Of a stretch of 64,000 bases of DNA, positions 27,018-39,057 are shown piece after piece (within the stretch, counting starts at the first letter, position 1; each line of letters begins with the position of its first letter). The notes beneath the pieces are model-generated. The model was not told where the DNA came from. It saw only the letters and a program-made list of their open reading frames with translations, and made no database searches. The DNA lies in NCBI GenBank assembly GCA_030576275.1, contig JALIBN010000026.1, positions 58,665 through 122,664 of the forward strand. Direction: 5' to 3'. Both the position numbers and the translations under genes were made by a program. This DNA is from Pseudomonadota bacterium. GTDB taxonomy: Bacteria > Pseudomonadota > Gammaproteobacteria > Nitrosococcales > Methylophagaceae.

Positions 27018-28445
27018 ATGCCAGAAGCTAGTTTGCATGCGGCACTAAAACAAGCATTTCTGGATGTCAGTGAAGCTAACAAAATATTCAAACCTACTAT
27101 GGTTGTCAGTGAAGTGGGTCGAGTCAGAAGTGTCAGTGCCGGCGTTGCTAAGGTCACGGGATTGCCGGGTGTTGGTTTTGAAGAGTTAGTGACTTTTCCT
27201 GGTGGCCTTTTTGGTATGGTTTTCGACTTAGAACAAGCGGAAATCGGTGTAGTATTACTCGGTAACTACTGGCATCTTCAAGCGGGCGATGTTGTTGAAC
27301 GTACCGGAAGGGTAATGGATGTTCCGGTTGGCAATGCCTTGATTGGACGGGTTATCAGCCCGCTAGGCGAAGCTCTTGATGATAAAGGGCCATTAAGCTA
27401 CAACAAAAGATTGCCAATAGAACGCCAAGCGGCGGCGATTATGGATCGTGCTGCCGTTAATGCGCCCCTGCAAACAGGCATAAAAGTGATTGATGCCTTA
27501 GTGCCAATCGGGCGAGGTCAGCGTGAATTGATTTTGGGTGATCGACAAACGGGCAAAACCACGATTGCTGTCGACACCATTCTCAATCAACATGATCAAA
27601 ATGTGTTGTGTGTCTATTGTGCTATTGGTCAACGTGCTTCAGCCGTGGCCAAAGTAGTTGATCAACTGCAAAGTCATGGGGCCATGACGTATACATGCGT
27701 GGTGGTTACTGAGGGTAATAATCCACCGGGGCTTAGTTATATTGCACCTTATGCCGCGACCAGTATTGCTGAATACTTTATGCAACAGGGCAGAGATGTG
27801 CTCATTGTCTATGATGATCTCACTAATCATGCTCGTGCCTATCGTGAGCTATCGTTACTTTTACGCCGTCCACCGGGACGAGAAGCTTTCCCTGGTGATA
27901 TTTTCTATATCCATTCACGCCTATTAGAACGAGCGACACATTTATCGCCTACCTTAGGAGGCGGCTCGTTGACTGCTTTGCCTATCATTGAGACCGAGGC
28001 ACAGAATATGGCCGCCTATATTCCGACTAATTTAATATCGATCACTGATGGTCAGATTTATCTTTCCCCTAAGTTATTTGAGCTGGGGGTATTACCTGCC
28101 GTGGATGTCGGGCGGTCAGTGTCGCGAGTGGGGAGTAAAGCCCAATTACCGGCTTATAGTAAGGTTGCTGGCAGTTTGAAATTAGCTTATGCCCAGTTTG
28201 AAGAATTAGAAGGTTTTGCCCGTTTTGGTACCCGATTGGATGACAATACGCGAAAAATATTAGCGCACGGTCAACGTATACGCGCCTGTTTAGAGCAGCC
28301 TGAACATGAATTAGTGCCTGCACCTGCTCAAATTACTCTGTTACAAGCATTGATCGCTGGTAAGTTTGATGACGTGGCTTTAGATGACATGCGTAAAGCT
28401 GAACAAGCACTTTATACCACAGCCGGATTTAAACAATCGCCATGA
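27018..28445 (+). CDS. atpA: N-type ATPase alpha subunit
   Basis: 475 residues from the ATG at 27018, preceded by GAGG. An ATG at 26985 lies inside atpF and would add 11 unrelated residues. Motifs are P-loop [67 protein letters not shown] and the arginine-finger segment VSRVGSKAQ. The protein is shorter than housekeeping alpha (about 513), as is usual for N-ATPases. Confidence 0.94.
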   Translation: MPEASLHAALKQAFLDVSEANKIFKPTMVVSEVGRVRSVSAGVAKVTGLPGVGFEELVTFPGGLFGMVFDLEQAEIGVVLLGNYWHLQAGDVVERTGRVMDVPVGNALIGRVISPLGEALDDKGPLSYNKRLPIERQAAAIMDRAAVNAPLQTGIKVIDALVPIGRGQRELILGDRQTGKTTIAVDTILNQHDQNVLCVYCAIGQRASAVAKVVDQLQSHGAMTYTCVVVTEGNNPPGLSYIAPYAATSIAEYFMQQGRDVLIVYDDLTNHARAYRELSLLLRRPPGREAFPGDIFYIHSRLLERATHLSPTLGGGSLTALPIIETEAQNMAAYIPTNLISITDGQIYLSPKLFELGVLPAVDVGRSVSRVGSKAQLPAYSKVAGSLKLAYAQFEELEGFARFGTRLDDNTRKILAHGQRIRACLEQPEHELVPAPAQITLLQALIAGKFDDVALDDMRKAEQALYTTAGFKQSP

Positions 28446-29317
28446 GTGATGGCGTTGATACATTACAACATCGGATTGATGGCGCCGTCGATCTGCAAAC
28501 GGTCGTGCGCACCATGAAAGCCTTATCAGCAGGTAATATTGGTCAATATGAAAAAGCTGTAACTGCATTAGCAGCTTATGACCAAACCGTTGAATTAGGT
28601 CTGATTGCATGTTTGCATCAACCAGACCTGCAAATCACGATGGCGGCACGGCAACAGAAACACAAACAAGTCACAGGCGTCATTGTCTTTGGTTCTGATC
28701 AAGGTTTAGTCGGACAGTTTAACGATCTACTGGCTGAATTTGTTCAGGAATCGCTAAAAGATGAGTTGAGCAACATTCATATTTGGGCAGTTGGTGAACG
28801 CATGGCCGATCAACTTGAAGAGGCTGGCTTATCACTGTCAGAGACATTCAATGTACCTAATTCGATTCACGGCATTACAGCATTGGTTGAACAGTTATTA
28901 ATCGCTAGTGAATCAGCTTGCTTTGAGGGTGATATCAATCAGTTGTACATATTTCATAATGGGGCAAGTGCCAAAATAGGAGGCTATCAGACGCTAAGCC
29001 GTCGCTTATTGCCGTTTGATGAATTATGGCAACATAAACTGCGTTCTACACCTTGGCAAACTAATAATTTACCGGAAACATTAGGTAACCCGCAACAAAC
29101 ATTACAAGCCTTGATTCGTGAATATTTATTTGTGTCGTTATTCCGTGCATGTGCTGAGTCACTAGCCAGTGAAAATGGTAGTCGTTTGGCGACTATGCAA
29201 CGTGCTGAGAAAAATATCGGTGATATGTTGGATGAACTGACACAGACTTATCATCAGCTACGCCAAGAAAATATTGATACTGAATTATTTGATCTGATTG
29301 CTGGTTTTACAAGCTAA
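28442..29317 (+). CDS. atpG: N-type ATPase gamma subunit
   Basis: 291 residues. The N-terminal coiled coil begins [20 protein letters not shown] with the gamma signature [10 protein letters not shown]. The middle domain has [20 protein letters not shown]. The C-terminal helix includes [20 protein letters not shown], matching the conserved rotor segment. It is the last gene of the nine-gene operon, overlaps atpA by four bases and is convergent with ackA. Confidence 0.92.
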   Translation: MSDGVDTLQHRIDGAVDLQTVVRTMKALSAGNIGQYEKAVTALAAYDQTVELGLIACLHQPDLQITMAARQQKHKQVTGVIVFGSDQGLVGQFNDLLAEFVQESLKDELSNIHIWAVGERMADQLEEAGLSLSETFNVPNSIHGITALVEQLLIASESACFEGDINQLYIFHNGASAKIGGYQTLSRRLLPFDELWQHKLRSTPWQTNNLPETLGNPQQTLQALIREYLFVSLFRACAESLASENGSRLATMQRAEKNIGDMLDELTQTYHQLRQENIDTELFDLIAGFTS

Positions 29318-29402
29318 AGCAAGGCTAAAACAATCACCGGAATGAAGTTATTTTCAAGATTGTCCGGAATGACGATATTTTTTATGTTTGTACTGTTTAT
29401 CC

Positions 29403-29424
29403 ATTAACCTGAGTTCAGGTTAAT
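29403..29424. terminator. Palindrome between convergent atpG and ackA
   Basis: ATTAACCTGA and TCAGGTTAAT form a perfect 10-bp stem around a two-base centre, overlapping the ackA stop codon. There is no T-run on either side, so it is either a weak bidirectional terminator or another palindrome. Convergent placement favours the former. Confidence 0.4.
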
Positions 29425-30664
29425 TATTAAGCTCTTTGATGAAAGTACTAACTTCATTCGCTATTTGTCGTTCTTCATTTGTTTTAATGACGAATAATTT
29501 AATCGGACTTTTACTGGTGTTGATAGTAGAAATATCGGTCATTGCTTGCTCATTTAAATTAGCATCGAAATTAATGCCAAATGATTCAAGTTGCTGGCAA
29601 CATCGCGATCTAATTTCCGCTGAATTTTCACCTACACCTGCCGTAAAAATAATGGCATCTACATGACCTAGTAAGGCCAAATAGGCACCAAGATATTTTT
29701 TAATTCGATAACAATACATATCAATGGCCAACTGGCTAGTAGGATCACCATTATTGCTTTGTTGTAAAATTTCACGCATATCTTGATTGCCCGCCACGGC
29801 TAATAAACCTGACTGGTGATTAAGTTCGTCACTGACTTGTGACGGACTCATATTTCCAGTTTGTTGCATATACAATGGGATAGCTGGATCTATATCACCG
29901 CAACGTGTCCCCATCATCAAGCCGGCTAGCGGTGTGAAGCCCATCGAGGTATCAATACATTGTCCTTGTTGGATTGCCGTAACACTGTCACCATTTCCTA
30001 AATGTAAACTAATTAAATTAAGTGTTGCCAATGGTTTTTGTAAGTAGTTAGCTGCTTGTTGGGCAACGTACTGATGAGATGTGCCGTGAAAGCCATATTT
30101 GCGAATATTATGATTCGAGTACCAAGACTCTGCGATAGGATAACGGTAAGCATAGTCAGGCATAGTTTGGTGAAATGCGGTATCGAAAACAGCGATATGC
30201 GGTACGTTTGGAAACAAATCTAAACAAAGACCAATGCCTTGTAAATTTATGGGGTTATGTAAGGGGGCCAAGGCCGATAACCGTTCTATTTTTGCGATAA
30301 CATTAGCGTTAATCAGGGTCGGTTTTATAAACTCTTCACCACCATGAACAACTCGATGTCCTACTGCAGTCGGGCTATGACATTTTATGGTTTTAATGAC
30401 TTCGGCAATGGTATTAAAACAGGTTGCGTAATCTGCATTGAAGACGGCGTTATAAGTTGGGTGTGACTGTTTTTTATCATCAAGCCATTCATAATTATGT
30501 TGAACGAGCTGTTGTTCGATACCTTCAAATACGCCTTTTAGTAGTATTTGGTTGGCAGTAATATCGAGAAGTTTGTATTTTAACGTCGAACTACCGCAAT
30601 TGATGACTAGAATTATGTCAGCAATTACAGTGTTCGCATGTAGAGATTTGTCAAAGTTAGCCAT
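29420..30664 (-). CDS. ackA: Acetate kinase
   Basis: 414 residues. INCGSSTLKYKLLD is the N-terminal phosphate-binding motif. GHRVVHGGEEF, HNPINLQGI, FDTAFHQTMPDYAYRYPI and YGFHGTSHQYVAQQAA are family signatures. HLGNGDSVTA, MGFTPLAGLMMGTRCGDID and FTAGVGENSAEIR follow. It converts acetyl phosphate and ADP to acetate and ATP. Its ATG touches the stop of the phosphoketolase gene, so the pair is co-transcribed and turns phosphoketolase product into ATP. Confidence 0.95.
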   Translation of the reverse strand: MANFDKSLHANTVIADIILVINCGSSTLKYKLLDITANQILLKGVFEGIEQQLVQHNYEWLDDKKQSHPTYNAVFNADYATCFNTIAEVIKTIKCHSPTAVGHRVVHGGEEFIKPTLINANVIAKIERLSALAPLHNPINLQGIGLCLDLFPNVPHIAVFDTAFHQTMPDYAYRYPIAESWYSNHNIRKYGFHGTSHQYVAQQAANYLQKPLATLNLISLHLGNGDSVTAIQQGQCIDTSMGFTPLAGLMMGTRCGDIDPAIPLYMQQTGNMSPSQVSDELNHQSGLLAVAGNQDMREILQQSNNGDPTSQLAIDMYCYRIKKYLGAYLALLGHVDAIIFTAGVGENSAEIRSRCCQQLESFGINFDANLNEQAMTDISTINTSKSPIKLFVIKTNEERQIANEVSTFIKELNN

Positions 30665-33027
30665 TATTCAGCTATTGGCCAAGTCCAGTTCGATACTTCG
30701 GGTTTATCCGTACCGTGTTTGTAAGCATATTGGCTACATTCGATTTGCATATCACGTAATTTATCTTTAGCGTGTGCACCTATTTCTTGCAAACGAGGCA
30801 CACGATTGATGACGTCAATGGCTAGACTAAAACGGTCAATTTCATTATGAATAGCCAGTTCTAATGGGGTGTTGATACTGCCTTTTTCTTTGTAGCCCCG
30901 CACATGCAGGTTTTTATGATTGGTACGACGATAAGCTAAGCGATGAATTAACCATGGATAACCATGGAAATTGAAAATAATAGGCTTATCTTTGGTAAAT
31001 AGACTATCAAAATCATAATCAGATAAACCGTGAGGATGTTCGGTGTCTGGACTGAGTTTATATAAGTCAACAACGTTGATAAATCGTACTTTCAGATCCG
31101 AGAATTGCTCATGTAATAAACAAATGGCGGCAAGTGATTCTTGCGTTGGTACATCGCCACAGCCGACCATAACAACATCGGGTTCCAGTCCTTCATCGCT
31201 ACTCGCCCAGTCCCAAATACCAATACCTTTTGTACAATGTTTGATCGCTGCATCCATATCTAAAAATTGAAAATGCTTTTGTTTATCTGCAACGATGACA
31301 TTAATATTATCGGTACTTCGCAAACAATGATCTGCCACCGACAACAAGCTATTGATATCTGGTGGTAAATAAATACGGCACACGGTAGGGCTTTTATTGA
31401 CTACAACATCGAGAAAACCAGGATCTTGATGAGTAAAACCATTGTGGTCTTGGCGCCAAACGGTTGAAGTTATTAATAGATTAAGCGATGAAATAGCTGC
31501 CCGCCAAGGAATATCTTCACTAATATCTAGCCACTTAGCATGTTGATTAAACATTGAATCAATGACATGGACAAAGGCTTCATAAGTCGAAAAGAAACCA
31601 TGTCGCCCTGTTAATAAATAACCTTCCAACCAACCTTCCAAGGTGTGTTCAGATAACATTTCCATAACCCGACCATCCGTGGATAACTCGCCGCCATCCG
31701 CATCTTCAGGCAGGTAGTCAGCTAACCATAATTTCTTGCTGACTTCGTAGATAGCATCAAGTTTATTAGAGGTATTTTCATCTGGGCCAAATACGCGGAA
31801 ATTATGTGAGTTTAGTTTCATAATATCGCGTAAAAGTTTACCTAAAGGTCGCGTGTTTTCGACTTCCTGATGTCCTGGATGAGCAACCTCAATGGCATAA
31901 TCTCTAAAGTCAGGCATTCGTAATGATTTACGTAATAAGCCGCCATTGGCATGAGGATTAGCGCCCATACGTCGGTCACCTTTAGGCGCCAAGGCTTTCA
32001 ATTCTGGTATTAAACTTCCTTGGTCATCAAATAACTCTTCGGGTTTATAACTGCGTAACCAGTCTTCTAGTTGCTGTAAATGTTGAGGATTTTCTTTTAC
32101 CCCCCCTAATGGTACTTGGTGAGAGCGCCAAAACCCTTCAACTTTATGGCCATCAACCATTTGTGGCCCTGTCCAACCTTTAGGGCTACGCAATACAATC
32201 ATCGGCCATCGAGGTCTGGTTGGGTCATTATTGCTTCTAGCATTTTGTTGTATTTTACGAATTTCAAGGACACATTGCTCCATCACATCTGCCATCTGCT
32301 CATGCATTTGTAATGGATCAGCGCCTTCAACGAAATAAGGTTTCCAACCATAGCCTTTAAATAAGTTTTCTAACTCTTCGTGAGAGATACGAGATAACAA
32401 TGTAGGGTTATTTATTTTATAACCATTCAAATGAAGCACAGGCAACACAGCACCATCGCGAATAGGGTTTAAAAATTTATTAGAATGCCAAGAGGTGGCT
32501 AATGGTCCCGTTTCAGCTTCGCCATCTCCCACTACAACGGTTACAACTAAATCAGGATTATCAAATGCAGCACCAAAAGCATGCGAAATGCTATAACCCA
32601 GCTCACCGCCTTCATGAATTGAACCCGGTGTTTCAGGCGTGCAATGGCTACCAATCCCACCTGGAAATGAAAATTCTTTGAAGAAATGTTGCATGCCCCG
32701 CATATCTTCGCTTTTATTTGGATAGGTTTCCGAATAGGCACCTTCAAGATAGACGGGCGCTAAGACCCCAGGCGCGCCATGACCAGGGCCTGCTAGAAAA
32801 ATGGCATTTAAGTCATATTCATTGATCAAGCGGTTCATATGGATATAAGTAAAACTTAAACCTGGGCTTGAACCCCAATGACCCAGTAAGCGATTTTTGA
32901 TGTGCTCGGGCTTTAAAGGCTGTTTGAGTAAGGGGTTATCTTGTAGATAGATCATACCAGCAGCGAGATAATTGCAAGCACGCCAGTAAGCATTAATATT
33001 GGAGAGTGCGTTCGGCGATAGTGACAT
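30664..33027 (-). CDS. xfp: Phosphoketolase (Xfp/Xpk family)
   Basis: 787 residues, the normal length. The thiamine diphosphate motif is [20 protein letters not shown]. Also present are [47 protein letters not shown] and [14 protein letters not shown], all typical. The enzyme splits xylulose 5-phosphate (and possibly fructose 6-phosphate) into acetyl phosphate and a shorter sugar phosphate. A GGAAGG ribosome binding site precedes the ATG. With ackA it forms a short route from sugar phosphate to ATP and acetate. Confidence 0.95.
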   Translation of the reverse strand: MSLSPNALSNINAYWRACNYLAAGMIYLQDNPLLKQPLKPEHIKNRLLGHWGSSPGLSFTYIHMNRLINEYDLNAIFLAGPGHGAPGVLAPVYLEGAYSETYPNKSEDMRGMQHFFKEFSFPGGIGSHCTPETPGSIHEGGELGYSISHAFGAAFDNPDLVVTVVVGDGEAETGPLATSWHSNKFLNPIRDGAVLPVLHLNGYKINNPTLLSRISHEELENLFKGYGWKPYFVEGADPLQMHEQMADVMEQCVLEIRKIQQNARSNNDPTRPRWPMIVLRSPKGWTGPQMVDGHKVEGFWRSHQVPLGGVKENPQHLQQLEDWLRSYKPEELFDDQGSLIPELKALAPKGDRRMGANPHANGGLLRKSLRMPDFRDYAIEVAHPGHQEVENTRPLGKLLRDIMKLNSHNFRVFGPDENTSNKLDAIYEVSKKLWLADYLPEDADGGELSTDGRVMEMLSEHTLEGWLEGYLLTGRHGFFSTYEAFVHVIDSMFNQHAKWLDISEDIPWRAAISSLNLLITSTVWRQDHNGFTHQDPGFLDVVVNKSPTVCRIYLPPDINSLLSVADHCLRSTDNINVIVADKQKHFQFLDMDAAIKHCTKGIGIWDWASSDEGLEPDVVMVGCGDVPTQESLAAICLLHEQFSDLKVRFINVVDLYKLSPDTEHPHGLSDYDFDSLFTKDKPIIFNFHGYPWLIHRLAYRRTNHKNLHVRGYKEKGSINTPLELAIHNEIDRFSLAIDVINRVPRLQEIGAHAKDKLRDMQIECSQYAYKHGTDKPEVSNWTWPIAE

Positions 33028-33483
33028 TTATTTACCTTCCTGAATAAAAAAGTAGTCCTAGATAAATAGGGTACATCAATTTTGTAAAAGATGATTAACC
33101 TTGTAGTATTTAAGGCCAATAACGAAGGTGTAATTCTGCTATCCAAATTTACATTCCTAAAATAAGATTTCAAGGTTTATGCTCAAAAAAATGACTTAAT
33201 GGTTGGGATTTGACATTAACTCTTCAGTTTGTTTGGCTAGTTATACTTGGCAATAGTGTCATTTCAGCATAAAATTATAATGATGAATATACAACAGCAA
33301 AATTTCACCTTCTTAACGACTACTTTCAGAACGCCGTTCTTTGTTGTGCTCGATTTTAGTTCATTACTCCTGTTACCACAGCCTTAAGGCAACTATGATT
33401 TAGCAATCCAAAAATCAGTTTAGATACTGATAAAAAACTTACCTATATAATCAGTTAGTGTCTGCGTAAATGGAGCAAGAAAA
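33028..33483. other. Divergent intergenic region between xfp and leuA
   Basis: 456 bases without a convincing gene. It must hold promoters for xfp (minus) and leuA (plus). A TATAAT at 33446-33451 is a reasonable -10 for leuA, 32 bases from its ATG, but no good -35 is seen at the expected distance. No leader peptide or attenuator was recognised. Confidence 0.5.
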
Positions 33484-35016
33484 ATGAGTGACAAATTAAT
33501 AATTTTTGATACCACCTTGAGAGATGGCGAACAGAGCCCTGGCGCATCTATGACCAAGGATGAGAAAGTCCGTATCGCCAAGTCATTAGAGCGTATGCGT
33601 GTTGATATCATCGAGGCTGGATTCCCCATTGCCAGTGTTGGCGATTTTGAAGCCGTTCAAGCGGTAGCTAATGCCGTAACTGAGAGCCGAGTTTGTGGAT
33701 TAGCACGAGCACTTGATGCTGATATCGATCGTGCTGGTGAAGCGTTAAAAGGTGCTAATGCATCGCGCATTCATACCTTCATCGCCACTTCTCCTATTCA
33801 CATGAAGATGAAGCTTCGTATGGAGCCGGAACAAGTTATTGAAAATGCCGTGAAAGCCGTGTTACGTGCTCGCCGTTACACGGATGATGTCGAATTTTCA
33901 CCTGAAGATGCTGGTCGGAGTGATCCTGATTTTTTATGTCGTATTTTGGAAGCCGTCATTGATGCAGGGGCGACGACTTTAAATATTCCCGATACAGTTG
34001 GCTATAACTTGCCACACCAGTTTGGTCAGCTAATTTATGACTTACGCCAGCGAATTCCCAATGCTGACAAAGCGATTTTCTCAGTTCATTGTCATAATGA
34101 CTTGGGTTTAGCTGTTGCTAACTCATTGTCAGCAGTATTAAACGGTGCACGTCAGGTTGAATGTACAATTAATGGCTTGGGTGAACGTGCGGGTAATGCG
34201 GCTCTTGAAGAAGTGGTTATGGCCGTGCGCACTCGTCAAGATATGTTTAGTTGCGATACAACCATCGATACCACGCAAATCCTAGCGGCATCGCGTTTAG
34301 TATCCGGTATTACTGGTTTTGCGGTTCAGCCTAATAAAGCCATTGTAGGCGCGAATGCCTTTGCTCATGAGTCAGGAATTCATCAGGATGGAGTGTTAAA
34401 AAGTCGTGAGACATACGAAATTATGCGTGCTGAGGATGTGGGTTGGAATACCAACCGCATGGTGCTAGGTAAACATTCTGGGCGTAATGCTTTCCGTACC
34501 CGTTTAGAAGAATTAAATATCGAGTTTGAGTCTGAAACAGATTTGAATGCTGCATTTAGACGTTTTAAAGAGTTGGCTGATAAAAAACACGAAATCTTTG
34601 ATGAAGATTTACAAGCTTTAGTCAGTGATACTATTGCACTAGACAATGAACGTGTACGTTTGATCTCCTTAAAAGTATGCAGTGAAACGGGCGAAACGCC
34701 AGTTGCATCGATCACTTTGTCGGTTGATGATAAAGAAAGTCAGGTCGAAATGGCGGGCAGTGGTCCTGTTGATGCCTGTTATTGTGCGATTGAAGCCATC
34801 GTAAAAAGTCATACTGAATTACAACTATATTCTGTCAATAACATCACTAGCGGTACCGATTCGCAAGGTGAAGTTAATGTGCGTCTTGAAAAAGGCGGCC
34901 GGATTGTGAGTGGACAGGGTGCTGATACTGATATCGTTATTGCCTCTGCTAAAGCTTATATCAATGCTTTAAATAAGATCTTAGTACCAATCGATCGCGC
35001 ACACCCACAAGTATAA
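33484..35016 (+). CDS. leuA: 2-isopropylmalate synthase
   Basis: 510 residues. [20 protein letters not shown] is the catalytic start. [18 protein letters not shown] carries the metal-binding HxH, and [18 protein letters not shown] follows. The HESGIHQDG motif and the C-terminal leucine-sensing regulatory domain (about 390-500) are complete. It condenses acetyl-CoA with 2-oxoisovalerate, the first committed step of leucine synthesis. GAGCAAG precedes the ATG. Other leu genes are not in the window. Confidence 0.95.
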   Translation: MSDKLIIFDTTLRDGEQSPGASMTKDEKVRIAKSLERMRVDIIEAGFPIASVGDFEAVQAVANAVTESRVCGLARALDADIDRAGEALKGANASRIHTFIATSPIHMKMKLRMEPEQVIENAVKAVLRARRYTDDVEFSPEDAGRSDPDFLCRILEAVIDAGATTLNIPDTVGYNLPHQFGQLIYDLRQRIPNADKAIFSVHCHNDLGLAVANSLSAVLNGARQVECTINGLGERAGNAALEEVVMAVRTRQDMFSCDTTIDTTQILAASRLVSGITGFAVQPNKAIVGANAFAHESGIHQDGVLKSRETYEIMRAEDVGWNTNRMVLGKHSGRNAFRTRLEELNIEFESETDLNAAFRRFKELADKKHEIFDEDLQALVSDTIALDNERVRLISLKVCSETGETPVASITLSVDDKESQVEMAGSGPVDACYCAIEAIVKSHTELQLYSVNNITSGTDSQGEVNVRLEKGGRIVSGQGADTDIVIASAKAYINALNKILVPIDRAHPQV

Positions 35017-35018
35017 TC

Positions 35019-35519
35019 ATGTTAGAACCTGGACAGTTATCTACACTTACAGAGATGGGGATTCCTGTCTGGGAACTTCGTTCACCGGCTACTAGCTCAG
35101 CTAATACTACGCCTGTAAATGCTGAGTTTTATGAGCCATTGCCGGCGGTCGATTGTTTGATGGTTGTAGCAGAGCAAGATGATAGTGAAGAAGCAAAACG
35201 ATTATTACATGCGATGTTCTTTTCGATAGGCTTAACACCACATAATAGTGCCATTGTTTCACCCCAGCAGCTTAGTCAATTACTAGCCACCCCTCATCAG
35301 CATAAAGTATTACTCGCATTTGGTGAGCAACTTTTGCCACAGGCTTTAAATTCACAAGCAACAGACCGTGGACACATTTATTCCACATCTGATTCAGCTC
35401 TTAAAATCATTATCAGCTTATCGCTCACTACTTTGCTGAACTCGCCTGCCAAAAAAGCATTAGCATGGCAAGATCTACAGTTGCTTAAAGCGGCTTACCA
35501 GCCTCTAGATATGACTTAA
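35019..35519 (+). CDS. holD: Probable DNA polymerase III psi subunit (HolD-like)
   Basis: 166 residues. TEMGIPVWELRSPA resembles the N-terminal motif of HolD (xxLGIxxWxLR), through which psi contacts the clamp loader and SSB partners. The end SLTTLLNSPAKKALAWQDLQ fits the conserved tail of HolD. HolD genes often precede rimI, and here the stop overlaps the rimI start (TAATG). Similarity outside these segments is weak, so the call rests on motif, size and neighbour. Confidence 0.6.
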   Translation: MLEPGQLSTLTEMGIPVWELRSPATSSANTTPVNAEFYEPLPAVDCLMVVAEQDDSEEAKRLLHAMFFSIGLTPHNSAIVSPQQLSQLLATPHQHKVLLAFGEQLLPQALNSQATDRGHIYSTSDSALKIIISLSLTTLLNSPAKKALAWQDLQLLKAAYQPLDMT

Positions 35520-35983
35520 TGAATGTACGCAATATGCAAGCTCAGGATATTGTTAATGTGCTGGCCATTGAGCAAAGTGCCAATCAATTTCCTTGGGATA
35601 AAAAAAGTTTTGAAGATAGCCTTAAAACAGGTCATGAAGCATGGGTATTTTATGAACAAGCCGATGACATAATTGGTTTTGCCATTGTACAACGGGTGCT
35701 TGATGAAGCACACTTACTCAATATTTGTGTCAAGCCTACAGCGCAAGGACGAGGTTTAGGAAAAGCGATCGTCCAGCACGTGATTGATTATGCTAATAGC
35801 ATCTCAGCAGTCATTATTTTACTTGAAGTTCGTCGTAGTAATGAACGTGCACAACAGCTGTATTTAAATATCGGCTTTAATGAAATGTCCGTCCGGAAGA
35901 GCTATTATCCCGCCAAAGAAGGGCGTGAAGATGCCATTCTGATGGCGATGGATTTGGATTTAATATCTTTCTTTAAAGAGTAA
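35519..35983 (+). CDS. rimI: Ribosomal protein bS18 N-acetyltransferase
   Basis: 154 residues of GNAT fold. VLAIEQSANQFPWDKKSFED and the acetyl-CoA loop CVKPTAQGRGLGKAIVQHVI are typical of RimI, as is VRRSNERAQQLYLNIGFNEM. YYPAKEGREDAILMAMDL is the family C-terminal signature. It acetylates the N terminus of ribosomal protein S18. It is coupled to the HolD-like gene. Confidence 0.92.
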   Translation: MNVRNMQAQDIVNVLAIEQSANQFPWDKKSFEDSLKTGHEAWVFYEQADDIIGFAIVQRVLDEAHLLNICVKPTAQGRGLGKAIVQHVIDYANSISAVIILLEVRRSNERAQQLYLNIGFNEMSVRKSYYPAKEGREDAILMAMDLDLISFFKE

Positions 35984-36044
35984 ATTAAAAGCGCTCAAAA
36001 CAACGTCAAGCGCTTTCAATCATAACCGCCTATCGTCGATATTA

Positions 36045-37541
36045 TTATCGGTGTTTATGTTTAGGCGTTTCTAGCCCTGATTCAGCCATTGCTACTGCTC
36101 GAAATATCGCGCGTGCTTTATTCATGGTTTCTTGCCATTCCATTTCGGGTACAGAATCATAAACAATGCCGGCACCGGCTTGGACGTGGAGTGTGTTATC
36201 TTTAATAACGGCTGTACGTATTGCTATAGCGGTATCCATATTACCTGACCACGATAAATATCCAACAGCACCAGCATAAACACCGCGTTTAACCGGCTCT
36301 AGTTCATCAATAATTTCCATCGCTCGAACTTTCGCTGCACCACTTACAGTACCGGCAGGAAAAGTCGCACGTAAGGCATCGATACAGGTCATATTGGGTA
36401 CGACTTGACCTGTTACGTTAGAAACAATATGCATGACGTGCGAATAACGTTCAACAATCATTTTGTCAGTAAGTTTAACGCTACCGATTTGACTTACGCG
36501 TCCAGCATCATTTCTGCCTAAATCAATCAGCATTAGATGCTCAGCTAGTTCTTTAGGATCGGATAGCAAATCCAATTCGAACGCTTTATCTTCCTCAGGT
36601 GTTTTACCGCGCGGACGAGTGCCAGCAATCGGGCGAACAGTGACTTCATTATTTTCCATTCGCACCAAAATCTCAGGAGAAGATCCTACAATATGGAAAT
36701 CTTCAAGATTGAGGTAATACATATATGGTGATGGATTTAATGTGCGTAAAGCACGATATAAATCCATAGGTTGTGCCGAGAACGGGATCGATAAGCGTTG
36801 TGACAATACAACTTGCATGATGTCACCATCAGTTATGTATTGTTTGGCTTTTTCTATCGCATCTATAAACCCATCATGCGTAAAACCTGAGATAAAGTCA
36901 TTTTCATCGACAGTTTTTCCGGCATGTGATGAGCTGTATTTTGGGGTGGCTGTGCGTAAGTGAACTGTTAAGTTATCGAGTTCCTGTTGTGCTTTTTGAT
37001 AAGCATTATCAATACTGGGATCCGCATGGACAATAATGAAAAGTCGATTGCTTAAGTTATCAAATACGATTAAGTCATTCGATACCATTAATAAAATATC
37101 AGGGCAACCTAGCGGATCAGGATTAGGGCAAGCCCCTAAGCGTGGTTCAACATAACGTACAGTATCATAACCAAAATAGCCGACTAAGCCACCATTAAAA
37201 CGAGGTAAATCATTTAAATCTGGCACGTTATATTGCTGTTTAAACGTTTCTATCCAAGACAGGGGATCGGATGAAGTAGTTTGTTCAATTACTTTGCCAT
37301 GATGTTTAACTTCAATATCTTGACCCGTAATTCGCACAACTGTTTCACTAGGCAAACCAATAATGGAGTAGCGACCCCATTTTTCTCCACCGTGTACTGA
37401 TTCCAATAAATAGGAATAAGGGGCATCAGCTAATTTTAGATAGGTACTTAATGGTGTATCTAAGTCTGCTAATACTTCTCGTACCAGAGGGATACGGTTA
37501 TAGCCTTGTTCGGCTAGTTGTTTAAATTCTGCCAGTTTCAT
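36045..37541 (-). CDS. trpE: Anthranilate synthase component I
   Basis: 498 residues. The N-terminal domain has the LLES feedback motif ([20 protein letters not shown]). The chorismate-binding domain has [51 protein letters not shown] and [18 protein letters not shown]. It makes anthranilate from chorismate with ammonia or glutamine from the TrpG partner, which is not in the window. It is the third gene of an rpe-gph-trpE operon. Confidence 0.95.
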   Translation of the reverse strand: MKLAEFKQLAEQGYNRIPLVREVLADLDTPLSTYLKLADAPYSYLLESVHGGEKWGRYSIIGLPSETVVRITGQDIEVKHHGKVIEQTTSSDPLSWIETFKQQYNVPDLNDLPRFNGGLVGYFGYDTVRYVEPRLGACPNPDPLGCPDILLMVSNDLIVFDNLSNRLFIIVHADPSIDNAYQKAQQELDNLTVHLRTATPKYSSSHAGKTVDENDFISGFTHDGFIDAIEKAKQYITDGDIMQVVLSQRLSIPFSAQPMDLYRALRTLNPSPYMYYLNLEDFHIVGSSPEILVRMENNEVTVRPIAGTRPRGKTPEEDKAFELDLLSDPKELAEHLMLIDLGRNDAGRVSQIGSVKLTDKMIVERYSHVMHIVSNVTGQVVPNMTCIDALRATFPAGTVSGAAKVRAMEIIDELEPVKRGVYAGAVGYLSWSGNMDTAIAIRTAVIKDNTLHVQAGAGIVYDSVPEMEWQETMNKARAIFRAVAMAESGLETPKHKHR

Positions 37542-37556
37542 TGCTTGGTTTTAAAC

Positions 37557-38225
37557 CTAAAATAAGTCTGCAAGTTCTGCAAAGGTATCTATAACAGCAT
37601 CCGGATTTGCAGTACGAATATCAACACCGTGATTGTAGCCATAACTTAGGCAGACTATCGAAAATCCAGCTGCCCGAGATGCTTTAACATCACTGATTGA
37701 ATCACCAATCATCATCGCATTTTCAGGAGCAATACCAAAGAATTTTGCACCATGTAATAGAGGTGCTGGATCTGGTTTCTTCAAGGGTAAGGTGTCGCCA
37801 CTGATGACGATATCAAAGAACTCAGATAGACCGAGATCTTTCAAAATAGGCAAGGTGAATTGTTGATCTTTATTAGTCACGCAGCCGAGTTTGATACCCT
37901 GACTTTTAAGCCAAATCAGGCCTTCTTTAACGGCAGGGTAAAGCTGACTACGTTTACTTGAATTATCAGCATAAAGCGCCATAAAAACAGGGTGAGCTTT
38001 TGCATAAAGGGATTCATCAGGCATACCATCTAACTGGTCTATGAGTGCGCGCTCAATAAGGCGAGGTACTCCATTACCCACCCATAGACGAACTTTGTCT
38101 TCACCACGAACAGGCATATCGAGAGATTTCATCATTTCATCGACACACCAAGCGAGATCAGGCACGCTATCAACGAGCGTGCCATCAAGGTCAATTAATA
38201 CCATCTCTGGCTTAGACAATGCCAT
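37557..38225 (-). CDS. gph: Phosphoglycolate phosphatase (HAD family)
   Basis: 222 residues. LIDLDGTLVDSVPDLAWCVD carries the nucleophile aspartate. GCVTNKDQQFTLPI is HAD motif II, KKPDPAPL motif III, and MIGDSISDVKASRAAG motif IV. The cap domain (helices in 20-85) is type C1, as in Gph. It removes phosphate from 2-phosphoglycolate. The ATG touches the rpe stop (TAAATG), the common rpe-gph pairing. Confidence 0.92.
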   Translation of the reverse strand: MALSKPEMVLIDLDGTLVDSVPDLAWCVDEMMKSLDMPVRGEDKVRLWVGNGVPRLIERALIDQLDGMPDESLYAKAHPVFMALYADNSSKRSQLYPAVKEGLIWLKSQGIKLGCVTNKDQQFTLPILKDLGLSEFFDIVISGDTLPLKKPDPAPLLHGAKFFGIAPENAMMIGDSISDVKASRAAGFSIVCLSYGYNHGVDIRTANPDAVIDTFAELADLF

Positions 38226-38918
38226 TTAGATTTTTGCTAACGCTAATTCAGCACGCATAGCTGCAACGACAGTTTCGTAGTGATGTGGATCACTCATGTT
38301 GGCAGCACCAAATAATGCAGAACCAGCAACAAAGGTACGCGCGCCTGCTTCAGCAATTTCACGAATGTTTTTCACATTAACACCACCATCGATTTCAAGA
38401 TCAATATCGTAACCGCTGTCATCGATCATTTTACGTGCTTCACGTAATTTATCTAATGTGTGAGGAATAAATGATTGACCGCCAAAACCAGGGTTTACAG
38501 ACATTAATAAAATACGGTCAACCTTATCTAAGACATGTGCTGCTAGAGATAATGGTGTTGCAGGATTAAATACCAAGCCCGCTTTACAGCCTTCAGCTTT
38601 AATCAATTGCAAAGTGCGATCAATATGATCTGATGCTTCAGGGTGGAAAGTAATAAATGTTGCGCCCGCTTTAGCAAAATCAGGAATGATCCGGTCAACA
38701 GGTTTAACCATTAAATGAACGTCAATTTCATGGGTTACGCCATGTTTACGTAATGCATCACATACTAGAGGACCAATTGTCAGGTTTGGGACGTAATGAT
38801 TGTCCATAACATCGAAATGAACAATATCAGCGCCTGATGCTAATACGTTATCAACTTCTTCTCCCAAGCGGGCAAAGTCAGCAGAAAGGATAGATGGAGC
38901 AATTTTAAAAATAGCCAT
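38226..38918 (-). CDS. rpe: Ribulose-phosphate 3-epimerase
   Basis: 230 residues. [85 protein letters not shown] and [12 protein letters not shown] contain all metal and catalytic residues. It interconverts ribulose 5-phosphate and xylulose 5-phosphate, which is also the substrate of the phosphoketolase about 5 kb away. It is first in the operon with gph and trpE. Confidence 0.96.
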   Translation of the reverse strand: MAIFKIAPSILSADFARLGEEVDNVLASGADIVHFDVMDNHYVPNLTIGPLVCDALRKHGVTHEIDVHLMVKPVDRIIPDFAKAGATFITFHPEASDHIDRTLQLIKAEGCKAGLVFNPATPLSLAAHVLDKVDRILLMSVNPGFGGQSFIPHTLDKLREARKMIDDSGYDIDLEIDGGVNVKNIREIAEAGARTFVAGSALFGAANMSDPHHYETVVAAMRAELALAKI

Positions 38919-39057
38919 AATATTACCTGTTAGTTTAAGTTAATGGTGTGCTTACGGGTTAAAACCAGATACTTTACCGCATGTGATGGCTTTTTTCAGC
39001 TTTTGTAAATGTATACTAGTTGTTTATTTAGTAACTATTAGTTTTAGGAGTGTGAAT

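Noticed and set aside
29330..29385. Short repeated CCGGAATGA motif near the end of atpG as a repeat family
   Set aside because: Only two short copies are present; too little to support a repeat element.
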